Shown here: positions 18,251 to 27,804 of the stretch, one piece after another
Layout of the letters: every line of letters begins with the position of its first letter
How positions within the stretch are numbered: the stretch's first letter is position 1
Assembly: GCF_016907975.1 (NCBI RefSeq)
Contig: NZ_JAFBCY010000003.1
Coordinates: 186,001-250,000, forward strand
Direction of reading: 5' to 3'
DNA from: Methylopila capsulata
GTDB lineage: Bacteria > Pseudomonadota > Alphaproteobacteria > Rhizobiales > Methylopilaceae
Length of the DNA: 64,000 nucleotides
Made by a program: the position numbers and the translations under genes
The notes under the pieces: generated by a model
Seen by the model: only the letters and a program-made list of their open reading frames with translations
Databases searched by the model: none
Told to the model about the DNA's origin: nothing

Positions 18251-19933
18251 ATGCTGGCGAAAGTAAATATTCTTTATAAGTTGACGGCCGTCATCGCCCT
18301 GATCGGCGCCGTGATCGCTGGCTGCATATGGTTTGCGGCGTCGCAGATGACGTCGATCGACGACAGCTACCGCGCCTTCATCGCCCAGGAAACCAAGGCG
18401 GCCTCTTCGGCCCGCCGGGTGAATCGCGCCGTCTTCGAGATGAACTACGCGCTCTATCGCGCCATCGCCGAGACGGAAACGGCGCAGGTCACGGCCGCGG
18501 AGGCCCGTTTCGCGGCCGCCAAGGCGCTCGGCGCCCAGATTCTGACGAGCATCCGCGACCAGGCTCCGTCGTTTGCAGGAAGGGTGGACGATCTTCAGAA
18601 GAACTTCGATCTGTTCTCGACGAGACTGACGAAGGCTTGGGAGCTATCGCGCACGGATCAAACCCAGGACGCGCTTAACATGGTGCATCGCGAGGTAGAT
18701 CCGGTCTTCGAGGAGCTCACGCAGTCGTCCACGAAGCTGGGCGACGACATCGCGGCCTATGTCGACGAGGGCTCCGACAGGTTGAACGCTCAGACGAACT
18801 CCACCCGCTGGACGCTGATCTCGGTGAGCGGAGCCGGCGTGCTTGCGGGCTTCGCCATCGCTGTGATGGTCGTCTTGAGCATCACGAAGCCGCTCGGCCG
18901 TCTCGTGGACGTGCTGCAGCGGATGGCCCGCGGAGATGTCGGCGCGTCGATCGACGAGGCACGTCGCGGCGACGAGATCGGCGCGGTCGGACGCGCAGTC
19001 GAGGGCATTCGCGAGATGGTGGCGACAAAAGCCGCCGAGGACGCGGAGCGTCAGCGCATCGCGGCGGACGCTGCGGCGCAGGAGCGCAAGCGCACGTCGA
19101 TGAAGCTCGCAGACGACTTCGAGAAGGCGATCGGCGGCGTGGTCAACATGGTGTCCTCCGCCGCGACCGAGATGCAGGCGACAGCCCAGCAGCTCACCGC
19201 GACCGCCCAGCAGACCTCCTCGCAATCCGCCGTCGTCGCCTCGGGAGCCGAGGAGGCCGCCGCCAACGTCACCTCGGTCGCGGCGTCCGCCGAGCAGCTC
19301 GGCGCCTCGGTCAGCGAGATCGGCCGGCAGGTCGAACGCTCCGCCCACATGTCGCACTCGGCGGTGGGCGAGACCGAGCAGACCGCGGCGATCGTCTCCG
19401 AGCTGTCGGAGGCCGCGGCCCGCATCGACGGCATCGTCGCGATGATCTCCGACATCGCCGCGCAGACCAACCTGCTGGCGCTGAACGCCACCATCGAGGC
19501 GGCGCGCGCGGGCGAAGCCGGCCGCGGCTTCGCGGTCGTGGCGGCCGAGGTCAAGGAGCTCGCCAACCAGACGGCCAAGGCGACGGCGGAGATCGGCCAG
19601 CAGATCTCCGGCGTCCAGCTCACGACCGGGCGCGCGGTGAAGGCGATCGAGGCCATCTCGGGGACGATCCGCGACATCAGCGAGACGGCGACCGCGATCG
19701 CCTCCGCCGTCGAGGAGCAAGGGGCGGCGACGCAGGAGATCGTCAAGGCGGTCTCCCAGGCCTCCGTCGGAGCGGGCGAGGTCACGGCCAACATCGCCGG
19801 CGTCTCCCGCGCCGCCGACGAGACCGGCGCCGGGGCGAGCCAGGTGCTCTCCGCCGCATCCGAACTCGCGACCCAGTCGGAGACGCTGCGCCACGAGGTG
19901 CAGACCTTCCTGGCGGGCGTGCGCGCCGCCTGA
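18251..19933 (+). CDS. Methyl-accepting chemotaxis protein
   Basis: 560 residues. TM1 lies at about 10-31, then a periplasmic four-helix-bundle-type sensor domain, TM2 at about 187-211 ([20 protein letters not shown]), a HAMP domain to about 265, and a cytoplasmic coiled coil. The signalling tip is clear ([20 protein letters not shown], then [18 protein letters not shown]). No C-terminal CheR-docking pentapeptide is seen; the chain ends FLAGVRAA. The ligand is unknown. It follows the betaine/choline cluster, so sensing of a related compound is possible but not shown. The first 40 bases of the gene are AT-rich. Confidence 0.93.
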   Translation: MLAKVNILYKLTAVIALIGAVIAGCIWFAASQMTSIDDSYRAFIAQETKAASSARRVNRAVFEMNYALYRAIAETETAQVTAAEARFAAAKALGAQILTSIRDQAPSFAGRVDDLQKNFDLFSTRLTKAWELSRTDQTQDALNMVHREVDPVFEELTQSSTKLGDDIAAYVDEGSDRLNAQTNSTRWTLISVSGAGVLAGFAIAVMVVLSITKPLGRLVDVLQRMARGDVGASIDEARRGDEIGAVGRAVEGIREMVATKAAEDAERQRIAADAAAQERKRTSMKLADDFEKAIGGVVNMVSSAATEMQATAQQLTATAQQTSSQSAVVASGAEEAAANVTSVAASAEQLGASVSEIGRQVERSAHMSHSAVGETEQTAAIVSELSEAAARIDGIVAMISDIAAQTNLLALNATIEAARAGEAGRGFAVVAAEVKELANQTAKATAEIGQQISGVQLTTGRAVKAIEAISGTIRDISETATAIASAVEEQGAATQEIVKAVSQASVGAGEVTANIAGVSRAADETGAGASQVLSAASELATQSETLRHEVQTFLAGVRAA

Positions 19934-19953
19934 GAGGCCCCCTCCGCTCGAAC

Positions 19954-19985
19954 CAGAACGCCTGGGCTCGCGCCCAGGCGTTCTG
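19954..19985 (+). terminator. Intrinsic terminator after the chemoreceptor gene
   Basis: A perfect 14-bp stem CAGAACGCCTGGGC/GCCCAGGCGTTCTG with a 4-nt loop is followed by CGTTTTC. It starts 20 nt after the stop codon. Confidence 0.85.
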
Positions 19986-20079
19986 CGTTTTCACAGGACC
20001 CCGTCGGGCGGCGGGCTGGACGGGCGGCTTCCGCGCCCCACGTCGAAACGCGACCCGCTTCCGCCCAGAGGACCCGACG

Positions 20080-20475
20080 ATGGCCGCTCTCATCCCCACC
20101 CCGTCGCGCCGCGACGCGGAGATCGCCTCCACGGCGCTCGGCTGGCTGACCCTCGCCCTCGCGGCGGTGGAACTGGCCGCCCCGGGCCGGCTGTCGCGCT
20201 CGCTCGGCCTGTCGGCGAACCACCAGTTCCTGAAGGGCTTCGGCGCCCGCGAAATGGCGACCGGCGCGGGCCTGTTCGGCTGGCGGCGGGGCCGCGGACG
20301 CTCGCTGTGGATCTGGGCGCGCGTCGCCGGCGACGCGATGGACATCGCGACGATCGCGCCCGCGCTCGGCCGCGACAACCCGAAGCGCAAGGCCGCGATC
20401 GCGGCCTTCGCGGTCGTGGTCGGCGTCACCCTCGTGGATGTGCTCTGCGCCCGCGCTCTCGACGACCGCGACTAA
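20080..20475 (+). CDS. Small conserved-type membrane protein
   Basis: 131 residues with about three hydrophobic segments (ALGWLTLALAAVELAAP, MATGAGLFGW, IAAFAVVVGVTLVDVLCARA) and the block FLKGFGAREMATGAGLF. Proteins with this layout are often annotated from the N-terminal part of cyclase/dehydrase-like proteins, but no catalytic residues are evident. The function is unknown. It stands alone between the MCP terminator and a convergent aminotransferase gene. Confidence 0.75.
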   Translation: MAALIPTPSRRDAEIASTALGWLTLALAAVELAAPGRLSRSLGLSANHQFLKGFGAREMATGAGLFGWRRGRGRSLWIWARVAGDAMDIATIAPALGRDNPKRKAAIAAFAVVVGVTLVDVLCARALDDRD

Positions 20476-20509
20476 CGCCGAGGGCCATCGCCCCGCGCGG
20501 AGAGACCCG

Positions 20510-21667
20510 TCACCGCAAAAATCGACCGAGCCGCTCCAGCGCGGCGTCGAGCACCGCGTCATCCTTGGCGAAGCAGAACCGGGCGACGGTCGTCACCTTG
20601 TCCTCGGCGTAGAACGCCGAGAGGGGAATCGCGACCACCCCGCCCTCGCGCGCCAGCCGCGCGCAGAAGGCGACGTCGTCGGTCACGCCGAGCGGCGCGA
20701 GGTCGATGTTGAGGAAGTAGGTTCCCTGCGTCGGAAGGGCTTTGAAGCCGGCGCTCGCGAGGCCCTCCGCGAACCGGTCGCGCTTGGCCTGCAGCCCCGC
20801 CCGCATGGCGTGGAACCACGCGTCCTCCTTGCCCAGCCCATAGGCCACTGCGGCCTGCAGGTTGGGCGGGGTGGTGAAGGTGAGATACTGGTGAGCCTTC
20901 GACAGCGCGCCCATCAGCGGCGGGGGCGCGCAGACGAGGCCGACCTTCCAGCCGGTCATCGCGAAGATCTTGCCGGCCGAGCCGATCTTCACCGTGCGGT
21001 CTTTGAGCCCTTCGACGCCGAGCGCGGAGACGTGGGCCGCGCCGTCGAAGGTGACGTGCTCCCAGACCTCGTCCGAGATCACCACCACGTCCGTCCCCTC
21101 CACCGCGCGGGCCACCGCCTCCAGCGTCTCGCGGCCATAGACGGCGCCCGCGGGGTTGAGCGGGTTGTTCAGCAACACGGCCTTCGTGCGCGGGCCGATG
21201 GCGGCTTTCAGCGCGGCCTCGTCCAGCCGCCAGTCCGGCGGCGAGAGCTTCACGAACCGCGGCGTCGCGCCGGCCCGCAGCGCGAGCGGCAGATAGGCGT
21301 CGTACATCGGCTGCAGCAGCACGACCTCGTCGCCGGGCTCGACCAGCGCGAACAGCGCGCCGGCGAGCGCTTCGGTCGCGCCCGAGGTCACCATCACCTC
21401 CGCATCGGGATCGAGATCGAGCCCCTGCCAGCGGGCATAATGGGCGGCGGCGGCGGCGCGCAGCTCCGTCAGCCCCATCATCGGCGGGTACTGGTTCCAG
21501 CCGTCGACAACGGCTTCCGCCGCCTTCGCCCGCACGTCGGCGGGACCGGGGCCGTCGGGAAAGCCCTGGCCGAGGTTGATCGCGCCGGTCTCCCGCGCGA
21601 GCCGGGACATGGTTTCGAACACGGTGACGGGCAGGTCAGCGAAGACGGGGTTGAAGCGAGGCGACAT
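20510..21667 (-). CDS. Class I/II pyridoxal-phosphate aminotransferase
   Basis: 385 residues, fold type I aminotransferase. Seen are INLGQGFPDGPGPADV, MVTSGATEALAGAL, the Asn-Pro block NNPLNPAGAVY, ISDEVWEHVTFDG and the PLP lysine in SAGKIFAMTGWKVG. It resembles the methionine/kynurenine/aspartate-like aminotransferases (YbdL-like), but the amino donor cannot be fixed. The start at 21667 lies at MSPRFNPVFADL, the normal N-terminus; the frame extends to 21808 without conserved sequence. It is monocistronic and convergent with the small membrane protein. Confidence 0.9.
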   Translation of the reverse strand: MSPRFNPVFADLPVTVFETMSRLARETGAINLGQGFPDGPGPADVRAKAAEAVVDGWNQYPPMMGLTELRAAAAAHYARWQGLDLDPDAEVMVTSGATEALAGALFALVEPGDEVVLLQPMYDAYLPLALRAGATPRFVKLSPPDWRLDEAALKAAIGPRTKAVLLNNPLNPAGAVYGRETLEAVARAVEGTDVVVISDEVWEHVTFDGAAHVSALGVEGLKDRTVKIGSAGKIFAMTGWKVGLVCAPPPLMGALSKAHQYLTFTTPPNLQAAVAYGLGKEDAWFHAMRAGLQAKRDRFAEGLASAGFKALPTQGTYFLNIDLAPLGVTDDVAFCARLAREGGVVAIPLSAFYAEDKVTTVARFCFAKDDAVLDAALERLGRFLR

Positions 21668-22093
21668 GCTGGGGAGCGACACGCGGGACTTGGAGAGATC
21701 GAGAAGACGGCCGGGGAAGCGGACGCCTAGCTTACGCGACTTCAGGCCGGCGTCAACGACGGCGCGGCTCTTCGCGGGGAGCCCCTGGGGTCTATCGCCG
21801 AATTCCAAATGATCGTAGTTACAATCTACAAAATCTATATGATTTTCGATTGACCTTTTTCGACGCGGCGGGCATGGTGCCGGCTAACGGCCGCATCGCG
21901 CGAAGCGTCGTCGCTTCGCCAACGCGTAGCGCCGGCTCCTGCGCCTTCCGGACGACGACCGGGGACACGCCGAATGACGACCCCGTCGAAACGCGGATGC
22001 TGTTGACGAGTACGTCGTAAGGCGCTGTCGCCGCGCGCCGCGTCTCCTCTAGAATGCATGTCGCCGGCGCGAACGCCGGCCTCGAGGCCCGCC
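21668..22093. other. Divergent intergenic region, no gene
   Basis: About 425 nt between the aminotransferase and MetN-like starts. Around 21800-21860 it is strikingly AT-rich for this genome (runs such as AAAATCTATATGATTTTCG), a likely promoter area. No coding sequence, riboswitch or tRNA is recognised. A hairpin-forming GCCGGCGCGAACGCCGGC lies at 22062-22079. Confidence 0.5.
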
Positions 22094-23170
22094 ATGAACG
22101 TTCCTCTCCGCGCTGCGCCGCTCGCCGCGGCGCCCGAGCCCTCGGTCGTCGTTCCGTCGGACCACATCCTGTTCGAGGACGTGCGCCTGACCTACCGCGC
22201 CAGCGACGGCGCGGAGATCGTCGCGCTCGACGGCGTCAGCTTCTCGGTGCCGCGCGGCGGCGTGGTCGCGGTCATCGGTCCCTCGGGCGCCGGAAAGTCG
22301 TCGCTGCTGCGGCTCGCGGAAGGCCGCGAGCGCCCGACTGCGGGCCGCGTGGAGATCGTCGCCTCGGGCGGCGCCGCGCCGTCCGTTGGGGTGCTCGCGC
22401 CGCACGCCGCCCTGGATCCCGACCTGACCCTCGCCGAAAACCTGGCCGCGCCGCTCCGCCGCTCCGGCCGGCCGGAGCCGGAAATCGCGCGCGAGATCGA
22501 ACAGGCGCTCCACTACGCCGGCCTCGACGACGAGCGAAACCGGCGGCCCGGCGAGCTCGCCACCGGCGAACGTCGGCGCGCGGCGCTCGCGCGCGCCCTC
22601 TCCGGCGGACGCGACGTGCTCCTGCTCGACGAGCCTACCTCCGCCCTCGATCCCGACAGCGCCCAGGAACTGCTCGCCGCTGTGACGCGGGCGAGCGAGG
22701 AGCGCGGCGCGACCGTGCTGCTTGCGACCCACGACATGGCGGCCGTGACGACGCTCGCCGGCGCCGTCGTCGTCATCGATCAGGGCCGGGTGGTCGAGAC
22801 CGGCCGCACCTCGCGCATCTTCTCACGACCCGAGCACCGGGTGACGCGCCGGTTCGCGGCCGCAGCCCCCGGCGCCGCTCTCCCGCCGTTCCTTCGGGGA
22901 AAGCTCAAGACCTCTCCCTCGCCGCAGGGCAAGGCGCTGCTTCGCCTCGGCTTCGAAGGCCCCGCCGCGACGCGGCCCGTCCTCACCCATGTTGCGCGGG
23001 AGCTCGGCTTCGACCTCGGCATCGTCGCGGGCTCGATGGGGGCGCTGAGCGGCGACCCTTTCGGCGTCCTGATCGTCGCGGCCCCGTCCGACGAGCCCTA
23101 CTTCACGGCGGCCGTCGAGCGGCTCGAGGACAACGGTCTGGCGGTCGAGACGCTCGGCTTCGTCAGCTGA
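22094..23170 (+). CDS. Orphan MetN-like ABC ATPase with NIL domain, degenerate motifs
   Basis: About 358 residues. The N-terminal ATPase domain has intact Walker A GPSGAGKSS and Walker B VLLLDEPTSALD with switch His in LLATHDM. A C-terminal NIL-type ligand domain (from about residue 265) is typical of MetN. Two motifs are off consensus: the Q-loop reads VGVLAPHAALDPD (no Gln), and the signature reads LATGERRRAALARAL in place of LSGGQ. No MetI or MetQ gene is adjacent. It may be a non-transport or repurposed ATPase. The start could also be ATG 22058; 22094 has a weak purine-rich site upstream. Confidence 0.78.
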   Translation: MNVPLRAAPLAAAPEPSVVVPSDHILFEDVRLTYRASDGAEIVALDGVSFSVPRGGVVAVIGPSGAGKSSLLRLAEGRERPTAGRVEIVASGGAAPSVGVLAPHAALDPDLTLAENLAAPLRRSGRPEPEIAREIEQALHYAGLDDERNRRPGELATGERRRAALARALSGGRDVLLLDEPTSALDPDSAQELLAAVTRASEERGATVLLATHDMAAVTTLAGAVVVIDQGRVVETGRTSRIFSRPEHRVTRRFAAAAPGAALPPFLRGKLKTSPSPQGKALLRLGFEGPAATRPVLTHVARELGFDLGIVAGSMGALSGDPFGVLIVAAPSDEPYFTAAVERLEDNGLAVETLGFVS

Positions 23171-23177
23171 CGGGGCT

Positions 23178-25028
23178 TCAGGCGACCCGTCCCGCCGCGC
23201 CGAAGAAGCGCCACGTGCCGCGGCCCGCCTTCTTCGCCGCGTAGAGCGCCCGGTCGGCGCGGACCACGAGATCGTCGTCGACCTGCGCCCCGACGCCCGC
23301 GACCGCCACGCCGATCGAAACGCTCGGCGTCACCTCGAAGCCGACGCCGAAGACGGGCTCCGCGAGCACTGCGCAGAGGCGCTCCGCCAATGTGTCGAAC
23401 TCCGCCGCCGTCTGGCCGGAGGCGATGATCGCGAACTCGTCGCCGCCGAGGCGCGCGACGAGGTCGTCGGCGCGGGCGGAGGTGCGCAGGCGGATCGCCG
23501 TTTCCTGAAGCAGCGCGTCGCCGGCGGCGTGGCCGAAGGTGTCGTTCACCTGCTTGAAGTGATCGAGGTCGATGAGCACCACCGCGATGCGCCCCCCCAT
23601 GCGGTCGAGCCGCGCGGAGGAGCGCAGGAGCCCCCGTTCGAACACGCCGCGGTTGGCGAGGCCGGTGAGAGGGTCGTGGGTCGCGAGATGCTCGAGCGCC
23701 TGCTCGAGGTTCTTGCGCTCGGAAATGTCCGTGAGGGTGCCGACCGCGCGCACCGCATGGCCCTGCGCGTCACGCTGGACAATCTTGCCGCGATCGAGCA
23801 CCCAGACCCAGTCGCCGGTCTTGTGGCGACACCGCATCTCCGCTTCGTAGAACGCGGTCTGGCCCGCCGCATGGGCGCCGAAGGCCGCCCGCGCCTTCGC
23901 GAGATCGTCGGGGTGGACCAGCGCGTCCCAGGCGCTCGCGCGGGCGAACTCCGCCGGCTCGTAGCCGAACATCCGGCACGCTCTGGGGCTGAAGAACCCC
24001 TCGCCCATCGGCACGTGCCAATCCCAAAGACCGTCGTTCGCGCCTTCGAGCGCGAAGGCCAGACGCTGGGCGTCCCGATCCAGCGCCGCGAGCTCTCGCC
24101 GGCGCTCCGACATGATGACGGCGACCAGCAGCGCGGGAACGGTGGTGAGCGCCAGCATTGCTTGAAGCGGCAGCAGGACCGAGGAGCGGTTCAGGTCCGT
24201 CACGTCGGGCCAGAAGTCGAAAAACGCCGCGCCGGTGACGCAGACGGCGAAAATGGTCGCGGTGAGCGCGGTCGCGAACGCGCCGAAGCGCAGCGCGAAC
24301 CACAGCAGCACGGTCGCGCTCAGTTCGATCAGCGCTAATTCGCCCGTGATCGGCACGAGCACGCCGGCGACGGCGAGCGCGATGGACGCCGCGCCGAGCT
24401 CAAGCCTGCGCAGCCGACGACGGCGCGTGTCCTTCCGCCGGGTCCCCCACCCGCCGAGCCGGGCGGCGAGCCGCTCCCGCCGGAGGCGCCAGAACAGGAA
24501 CGGCGGCACCAGCAGGATGAAGTTCACCGCCTCCACCAGCCACCAGGCCACCGTTGCGTGAAGCGGGTCGGCGGCCGCCTGGACCGACGCCGTCGCGACG
24601 CCGCCGATCAGCGCTCCCGGAATCGGCGCGGCGGCGGCGACGAAGAACAGGCGCACCACCTTGCGCACCGTGGAGTGAGCCCCTGTCCCGACCTTCGTCC
24701 AGCGCAGGCCGATGCAGGTCGTCAGCACGGTCAGCCCATTCGCGACGCCGTGCACGGCCGAGAAAAGCAGCTCCCCGTCGAGCGCGTAATGGACGGACGC
24801 GTTGGCGAGGCCGATGGCGCAGACCTCCGGCCATGGGCGGGGGCGACCCCAAACGATGAGCATGCCGATGGCGACGGCCGTGGCGGGCCACACCACGGCG
24901 ACGCCCATCTGGCGTCCAAACACCAACGTGGCGTACGCAAGACCGCCGTAGACGCACGTGAGCGCTACGATATCGACCGCGCGTTTAGCCCCGGATCCCA
25001 CCATGGAGCGAGCGACCCTTCTGCACAT
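23178..25028 (-). CDS. Diguanylate cyclase with MASE1 and PAS domains
   Basis: 616 residues. An N-terminal MASE1-type membrane sensor of about eight helices (to about residue 300), a PAS/PAC domain (FALEGANDGLWDWHVPMGEG ... WVWVLDRGKIVQRD) and a C-terminal GGDEF domain make up the chain. The active site ARLGGDEFAII is intact, and RADD five residues before GGDEF matches the inhibitory I-site. It should make cyclic di-GMP at the inner membrane under feedback control. ATG 25004 is an alternative start. It lies downstream of a CHASE3 protein gene that lacks an output domain. Confidence 0.9.
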   Translation of the reverse strand: MCRRVARSMVGSGAKRAVDIVALTCVYGGLAYATLVFGRQMGVAVVWPATAVAIGMLIVWGRPRPWPEVCAIGLANASVHYALDGELLFSAVHGVANGLTVLTTCIGLRWTKVGTGAHSTVRKVVRLFFVAAAAPIPGALIGGVATASVQAAADPLHATVAWWLVEAVNFILLVPPFLFWRLRRERLAARLGGWGTRRKDTRRRRLRRLELGAASIALAVAGVLVPITGELALIELSATVLLWFALRFGAFATALTATIFAVCVTGAAFFDFWPDVTDLNRSSVLLPLQAMLALTTVPALLVAVIMSERRRELAALDRDAQRLAFALEGANDGLWDWHVPMGEGFFSPRACRMFGYEPAEFARASAWDALVHPDDLAKARAAFGAHAAGQTAFYEAEMRCRHKTGDWVWVLDRGKIVQRDAQGHAVRAVGTLTDISERKNLEQALEHLATHDPLTGLANRGVFERGLLRSSARLDRMGGRIAVVLIDLDHFKQVNDTFGHAAGDALLQETAIRLRTSARADDLVARLGGDEFAIIASGQTAAEFDTLAERLCAVLAEPVFGVGFEVTPSVSIGVAVAGVGAQVDDDLVVRADRALYAAKKAGRGTWRFFGAAGRVA

Positions 25029-25098
25029 ACCCGCGGCAGGATAGCCTGAACGCTCTTAGGATTGGTTGATTGATCACTTCAAACAGCGAACAAGCCGA

Positions 25099-25824
25099 TC
25101 ATGGCTCGTTCATGGAGTGTGGACCAGCGGCCTTGCGAGCCTCCCCCGCGCGCCTCAGCTGACGCCGGCGCCAGGCCGCGACAAGCAGGGTGGCGGCGAC
25201 GCGCCCCGCGAGCGAGAGCGCGGCGCCGAGCGCCGCAATCCAGACGATCGCCCGCTCGATCCGCGCCGTCTCCTGCGACCGGCGCGCCAGCAGGTCGCGT
25301 TCGGCGCGGTCCATGGCGCCGACGATGGCGCGAAGCTCGTCCATGGTGCGCTTGCCGTCGTCGGTCGCGACCGCCGCTCGCGCGGCGTCGTAGCCCTCGG
25401 TCGCGCGCAGGTCCGTCGTGCGGGCCAACTCCTCGAGCTTGCGCGCGGAGACGCGCGTCGCCGCCGCCAACCGTTCGCTCTGCTCGGCGCTGTCGGCGAC
25501 GAGATCGCCCAGCGCCGCCAAGGCCGCGGGCTCCGCCGCCACGGCCGCCTCGTAGGGCCGGAGGTAGCCGCGGTCGCCTGTGATCACGTAGCCGCGCTGG
25601 CCGGTCTCGGCGTCCTGGAGCACCGACAGCAGCCGGTCGATCGCGAGCAGCACGCGGTAGGTGTGGACGACGAGGTCGCGCTGGTCCCGCACCGCCTGAT
25701 TGTAGCGCCAGGACAGACCTGCCGCGGCGGTCATCGCCAGCGCGAGCGGCAGCGCGGCGATCAGCATCGCCGGCGTCACGAGACGGGCGAGCCGCCGCAG
25801 CACGCCCATCCCGCCCCCGGTCAA
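25099..25824 (-). CDS. CHASE3-domain membrane protein without output domain
   Basis: 241 residues. TM1 is at about 15-37, a periplasmic helical CHASE3 domain follows (LLAIDRLLSVLQDAETGQRG, then YVITGDRGYLRPY), TM2 at about 195-217, and a short basic cytoplasmic tail. CHASE3 normally feeds a kinase, cyclase or chemoreceptor module, which is absent here; the chain simply ends. The TTG start at 25824 overlaps the SDR stop (TTGA); ATG 25809 is an equally good start. The next gene, 70 nt on, is the MASE1-GGDEF cyclase, a possible partner. Confidence 0.8.
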   Translation of the reverse strand: MTGGGMGVLRRLARLVTPAMLIAALPLALAMTAAAGLSWRYNQAVRDQRDLVVHTYRVLLAIDRLLSVLQDAETGQRGYVITGDRGYLRPYEAAVAAEPAALAALGDLVADSAEQSERLAAATRVSARKLEELARTTDLRATEGYDAARAAVATDDGKRTMDELRAIVGAMDRAERDLLARRSQETARIERAIVWIAALGAALSLAGRVAATLLVAAWRRRQLRRAGEARKAAGPHSMNEP

Positions 25825-26594
25825 CCCCGGTTGACGTCGAAGGCGGAGAAGGCCTGCTGCGTCGGCATGACCTGCAGCCGGTTGATGTTGACGTGGCGCG
25901 GCAGCGTCGTCGTCCAGAAGATCGTCTCGGCGACGTCGTCCGCCGTCATCCCCTCCATCCCGGCGTAGACGTTCGACGCCTTGTCGACGTCGCCCTTGAA
26001 CCGGGTGAGCGAGAATTCGGTCTCGACCATGCCGGGCTCGATGTTGGTGACGCGGACCTTCTTGCCCTGCACGTCGGAGCGCAGCGCGAGCGCGAACTGC
26101 TTCACGAAGGCCTTGGTGCCGGCATAGACGTTGCCGCCCGGATAGGGGTAGTCGCCCGCGACCGAGCCGATGGTGACGATGTGGCCGCCGTCGCGCGCGA
26201 TCAGGCCCGGCAACGAAGCCCGCACGGTGTTCACGAAGCCGGTGACGTTGGTGTCGATCATCGTATGCCAGTCCGCAATGTCCGCGGTCTGCGCCGGGCC
26301 GAGGCCGAGCGCGAGGCCGGCGTTGGCGATCACCACGTTGACGTTCCTGAACGCCTCCGGCAGGCCTTCGAGCAGCGCTTCGGTCGCCGGGAGATCACGG
26401 ACGTCGAGGGCCGCGACGTGCAGCGCGTCGCCGAGCTCGGCCTTGAGCGCGTCGAGCCGCTCGACGCGCCGGCCCGTCGCCACCACCTTGGCGCCCTCCG
26501 CCACGTAGCGGCGCGCCAGCGCCTCGCCGAAGCCGGAGGTCGCCCCGGTGATGAGCACGACGAGGGTCTTGGGGTCGATCAGGGCGTAGGACAT
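25821..26594 (-). CDS. Short-chain dehydrogenase/reductase (YdfG-like)
   Basis: 257 residues with the NADP-binding TGATSGFGEALARRY, NNAG-equivalent IANAGLALG, catalytic Ser in TIGSVAGDYPYPGGNVYAGTK (with Tyr and Lys in YxxxK), and C-terminal RHVNINRLQVMPTQQAFS. This pattern is close to E. coli YdfG (3-hydroxy acid/serine dehydrogenase). The true substrate is uncertain. The start at 26594 opens a 261-nt divergent gap to the DUF2189 gene. No operon partner explains its role. Confidence 0.9.
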   Translation of the reverse strand: MSYALIDPKTLVVLITGATSGFGEALARRYVAEGAKVVATGRRVERLDALKAELGDALHVAALDVRDLPATEALLEGLPEAFRNVNVVIANAGLALGLGPAQTADIADWHTMIDTNVTGFVNTVRASLPGLIARDGGHIVTIGSVAGDYPYPGGNVYAGTKAFVKQFALALRSDVQGKKVRVTNIEPGMVETEFSLTRFKGDVDKASNVYAGMEGMTADDVAETIFWTTTLPRHVNINRLQVMPTQQAFSAFDVNRG

Positions 26595-26855
26595 CGGCGG
26601 GCGTCTCCAGACGGCGGCCGGCCGCGCGCGTGCGCCGCCGGTTCGGAACCGATCGCCGAGATAGCGCAGCGAGAGCCCCGCGCCAACGTCGCGGCGCGCG
26701 GGGCGCCCGCGCGATTTCTGCTGACGCCTGAAGTCATCGGGCGTAGCCTTCGATCCAAAGGGAGTTCGCGGCGCGTTCGTGACTTCTGATCAACTGTCAC
26801 GTTCGGCTTGCTCACACGCAGCGGCTCCCGACACAACGTCAGGGAGGGTACGAAC

Positions 26856-27722
26856 ATGACCGGAGCTATCCGGAATCCCCTGCAATGGGGCGTCGACGGA
26901 CTGGGCGAAAGCGTCGAGGCCTTCGGGGCCGCCAACCACAGCCTGCGACGGCCCGCGACGGAGTGCGAGACCACGCGGCCGCGCGTGCGCAGGATCGGCC
27001 TCGGCGATCTCGGGATCGCGCTCCGCCTCGGGCTCGACGACTTCCTCGCGGCGCGCACCGACGTGCTGTTCATCGGCCTGATCTACCCGCTCGCGGGCCT
27101 CATGCTCTGGGCGATGACGCTGCACGAGAACATGATCCCGCTGCTGTTCCCGCTGACCGCGGGCTTCGCGCTGATGGGACCGTTCCTGGCGCTTGGTCTC
27201 TACGAGCTCAGCCGGCGCCGCGAGGCGGGCGAGATCGCCACATGGGAAGCAGCGATGGGCGCCTTCGCCACCCCCTCGGGCGGCGCGATCCTCCGGCTCG
27301 GGCTGATCCTCACCGCGCTGTTCGCGGCCTGGCTGCTGACGGCGATGGCGATCTACGCGAGCATCTATGGATGGGAGACGCCGACCTCGCTCCGCGCCTT
27401 CGCGGAAGACGTGCTCGGCACCCGTCGCGGCGGGGAGCTCATCCTCTACGGCTGCGGCGCCGGCTTCCTGTTCGCGCTCGCGGCGCTGTCGATCAGCGTG
27501 ATCTCGTTCCCGCTGCTGCTCGACCGCAAGCTCCGCGTCCGCACCGCCGTCGGCGCCTCGGTGCGCGCGGTGGCGAAGAACCCGGTTCCCATGCTCGCCT
27601 GGGGCGCGCTGGTGGCGGCCCTGCTCGTGCTCGGGTCGCTGCCGCTGCTGATGGGGCTGATCCTGGTGCTTCCGATCCTCGGGCACGCGACCTGGCATCT
27701 CTACCGCCGCGTCATCGTCTGA
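26856..27722 (+). CDS. DUF2189 family integral membrane protein
   Basis: 288 residues with about six hydrophobic segments and the DUF2189-type start VRRIGLGDLGIALRLGLDDF. The motif GPFLALGLYELSRRREAGE is also typical. The family function is unknown; some members sit near respiratory genes. ATG 26856 is favoured because GGGAGGGT lies just upstream. A strong bidirectional terminator follows the stop. Confidence 0.85.
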   Translation: MTGAIRNPLQWGVDGLGESVEAFGAANHSLRRPATECETTRPRVRRIGLGDLGIALRLGLDDFLAARTDVLFIGLIYPLAGLMLWAMTLHENMIPLLFPLTAGFALMGPFLALGLYELSRRREAGEIATWEAAMGAFATPSGGAILRLGLILTALFAAWLLTAMAIYASIYGWETPTSLRAFAEDVLGTRRGGELILYGCGAGFLFALAALSISVISFPLLLDRKLRVRTAVGASVRAVAKNPVPMLAWGALVAALLVLGSLPLLMGLILVLPILGHATWHLYRRVIV

Positions 27723-27740
27723 CGGGGCCCCGAAACGACG

Positions 27741-27772
27741 AAGGCCGCGCGTCCAGTGGGACGCGCGGCCTT
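27741..27772. terminator. Bidirectional intrinsic terminator
   Basis: AAGGCCGCGCGTCC/GGACGCGCGGCCTT is a 14-bp stem with a 4-nt loop, flanked by A and T residues on either side. It separates the convergent DUF2189 and sorbosone-dehydrogenase-like genes. Confidence 0.85.
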
Positions 27773-27804
27773 TGAACGAGAGCGGCGGCGTGGGAGGCCG
27801 ACCG

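Noticed and set aside
21839-21865. Fourth copy of the 51-bp LysR element (TTTCGATTGAC...TTTTTCGAC)
   Set aside because: Only the first ten or so bases match; the central and right-hand parts and the 51-bp spacing are missing.
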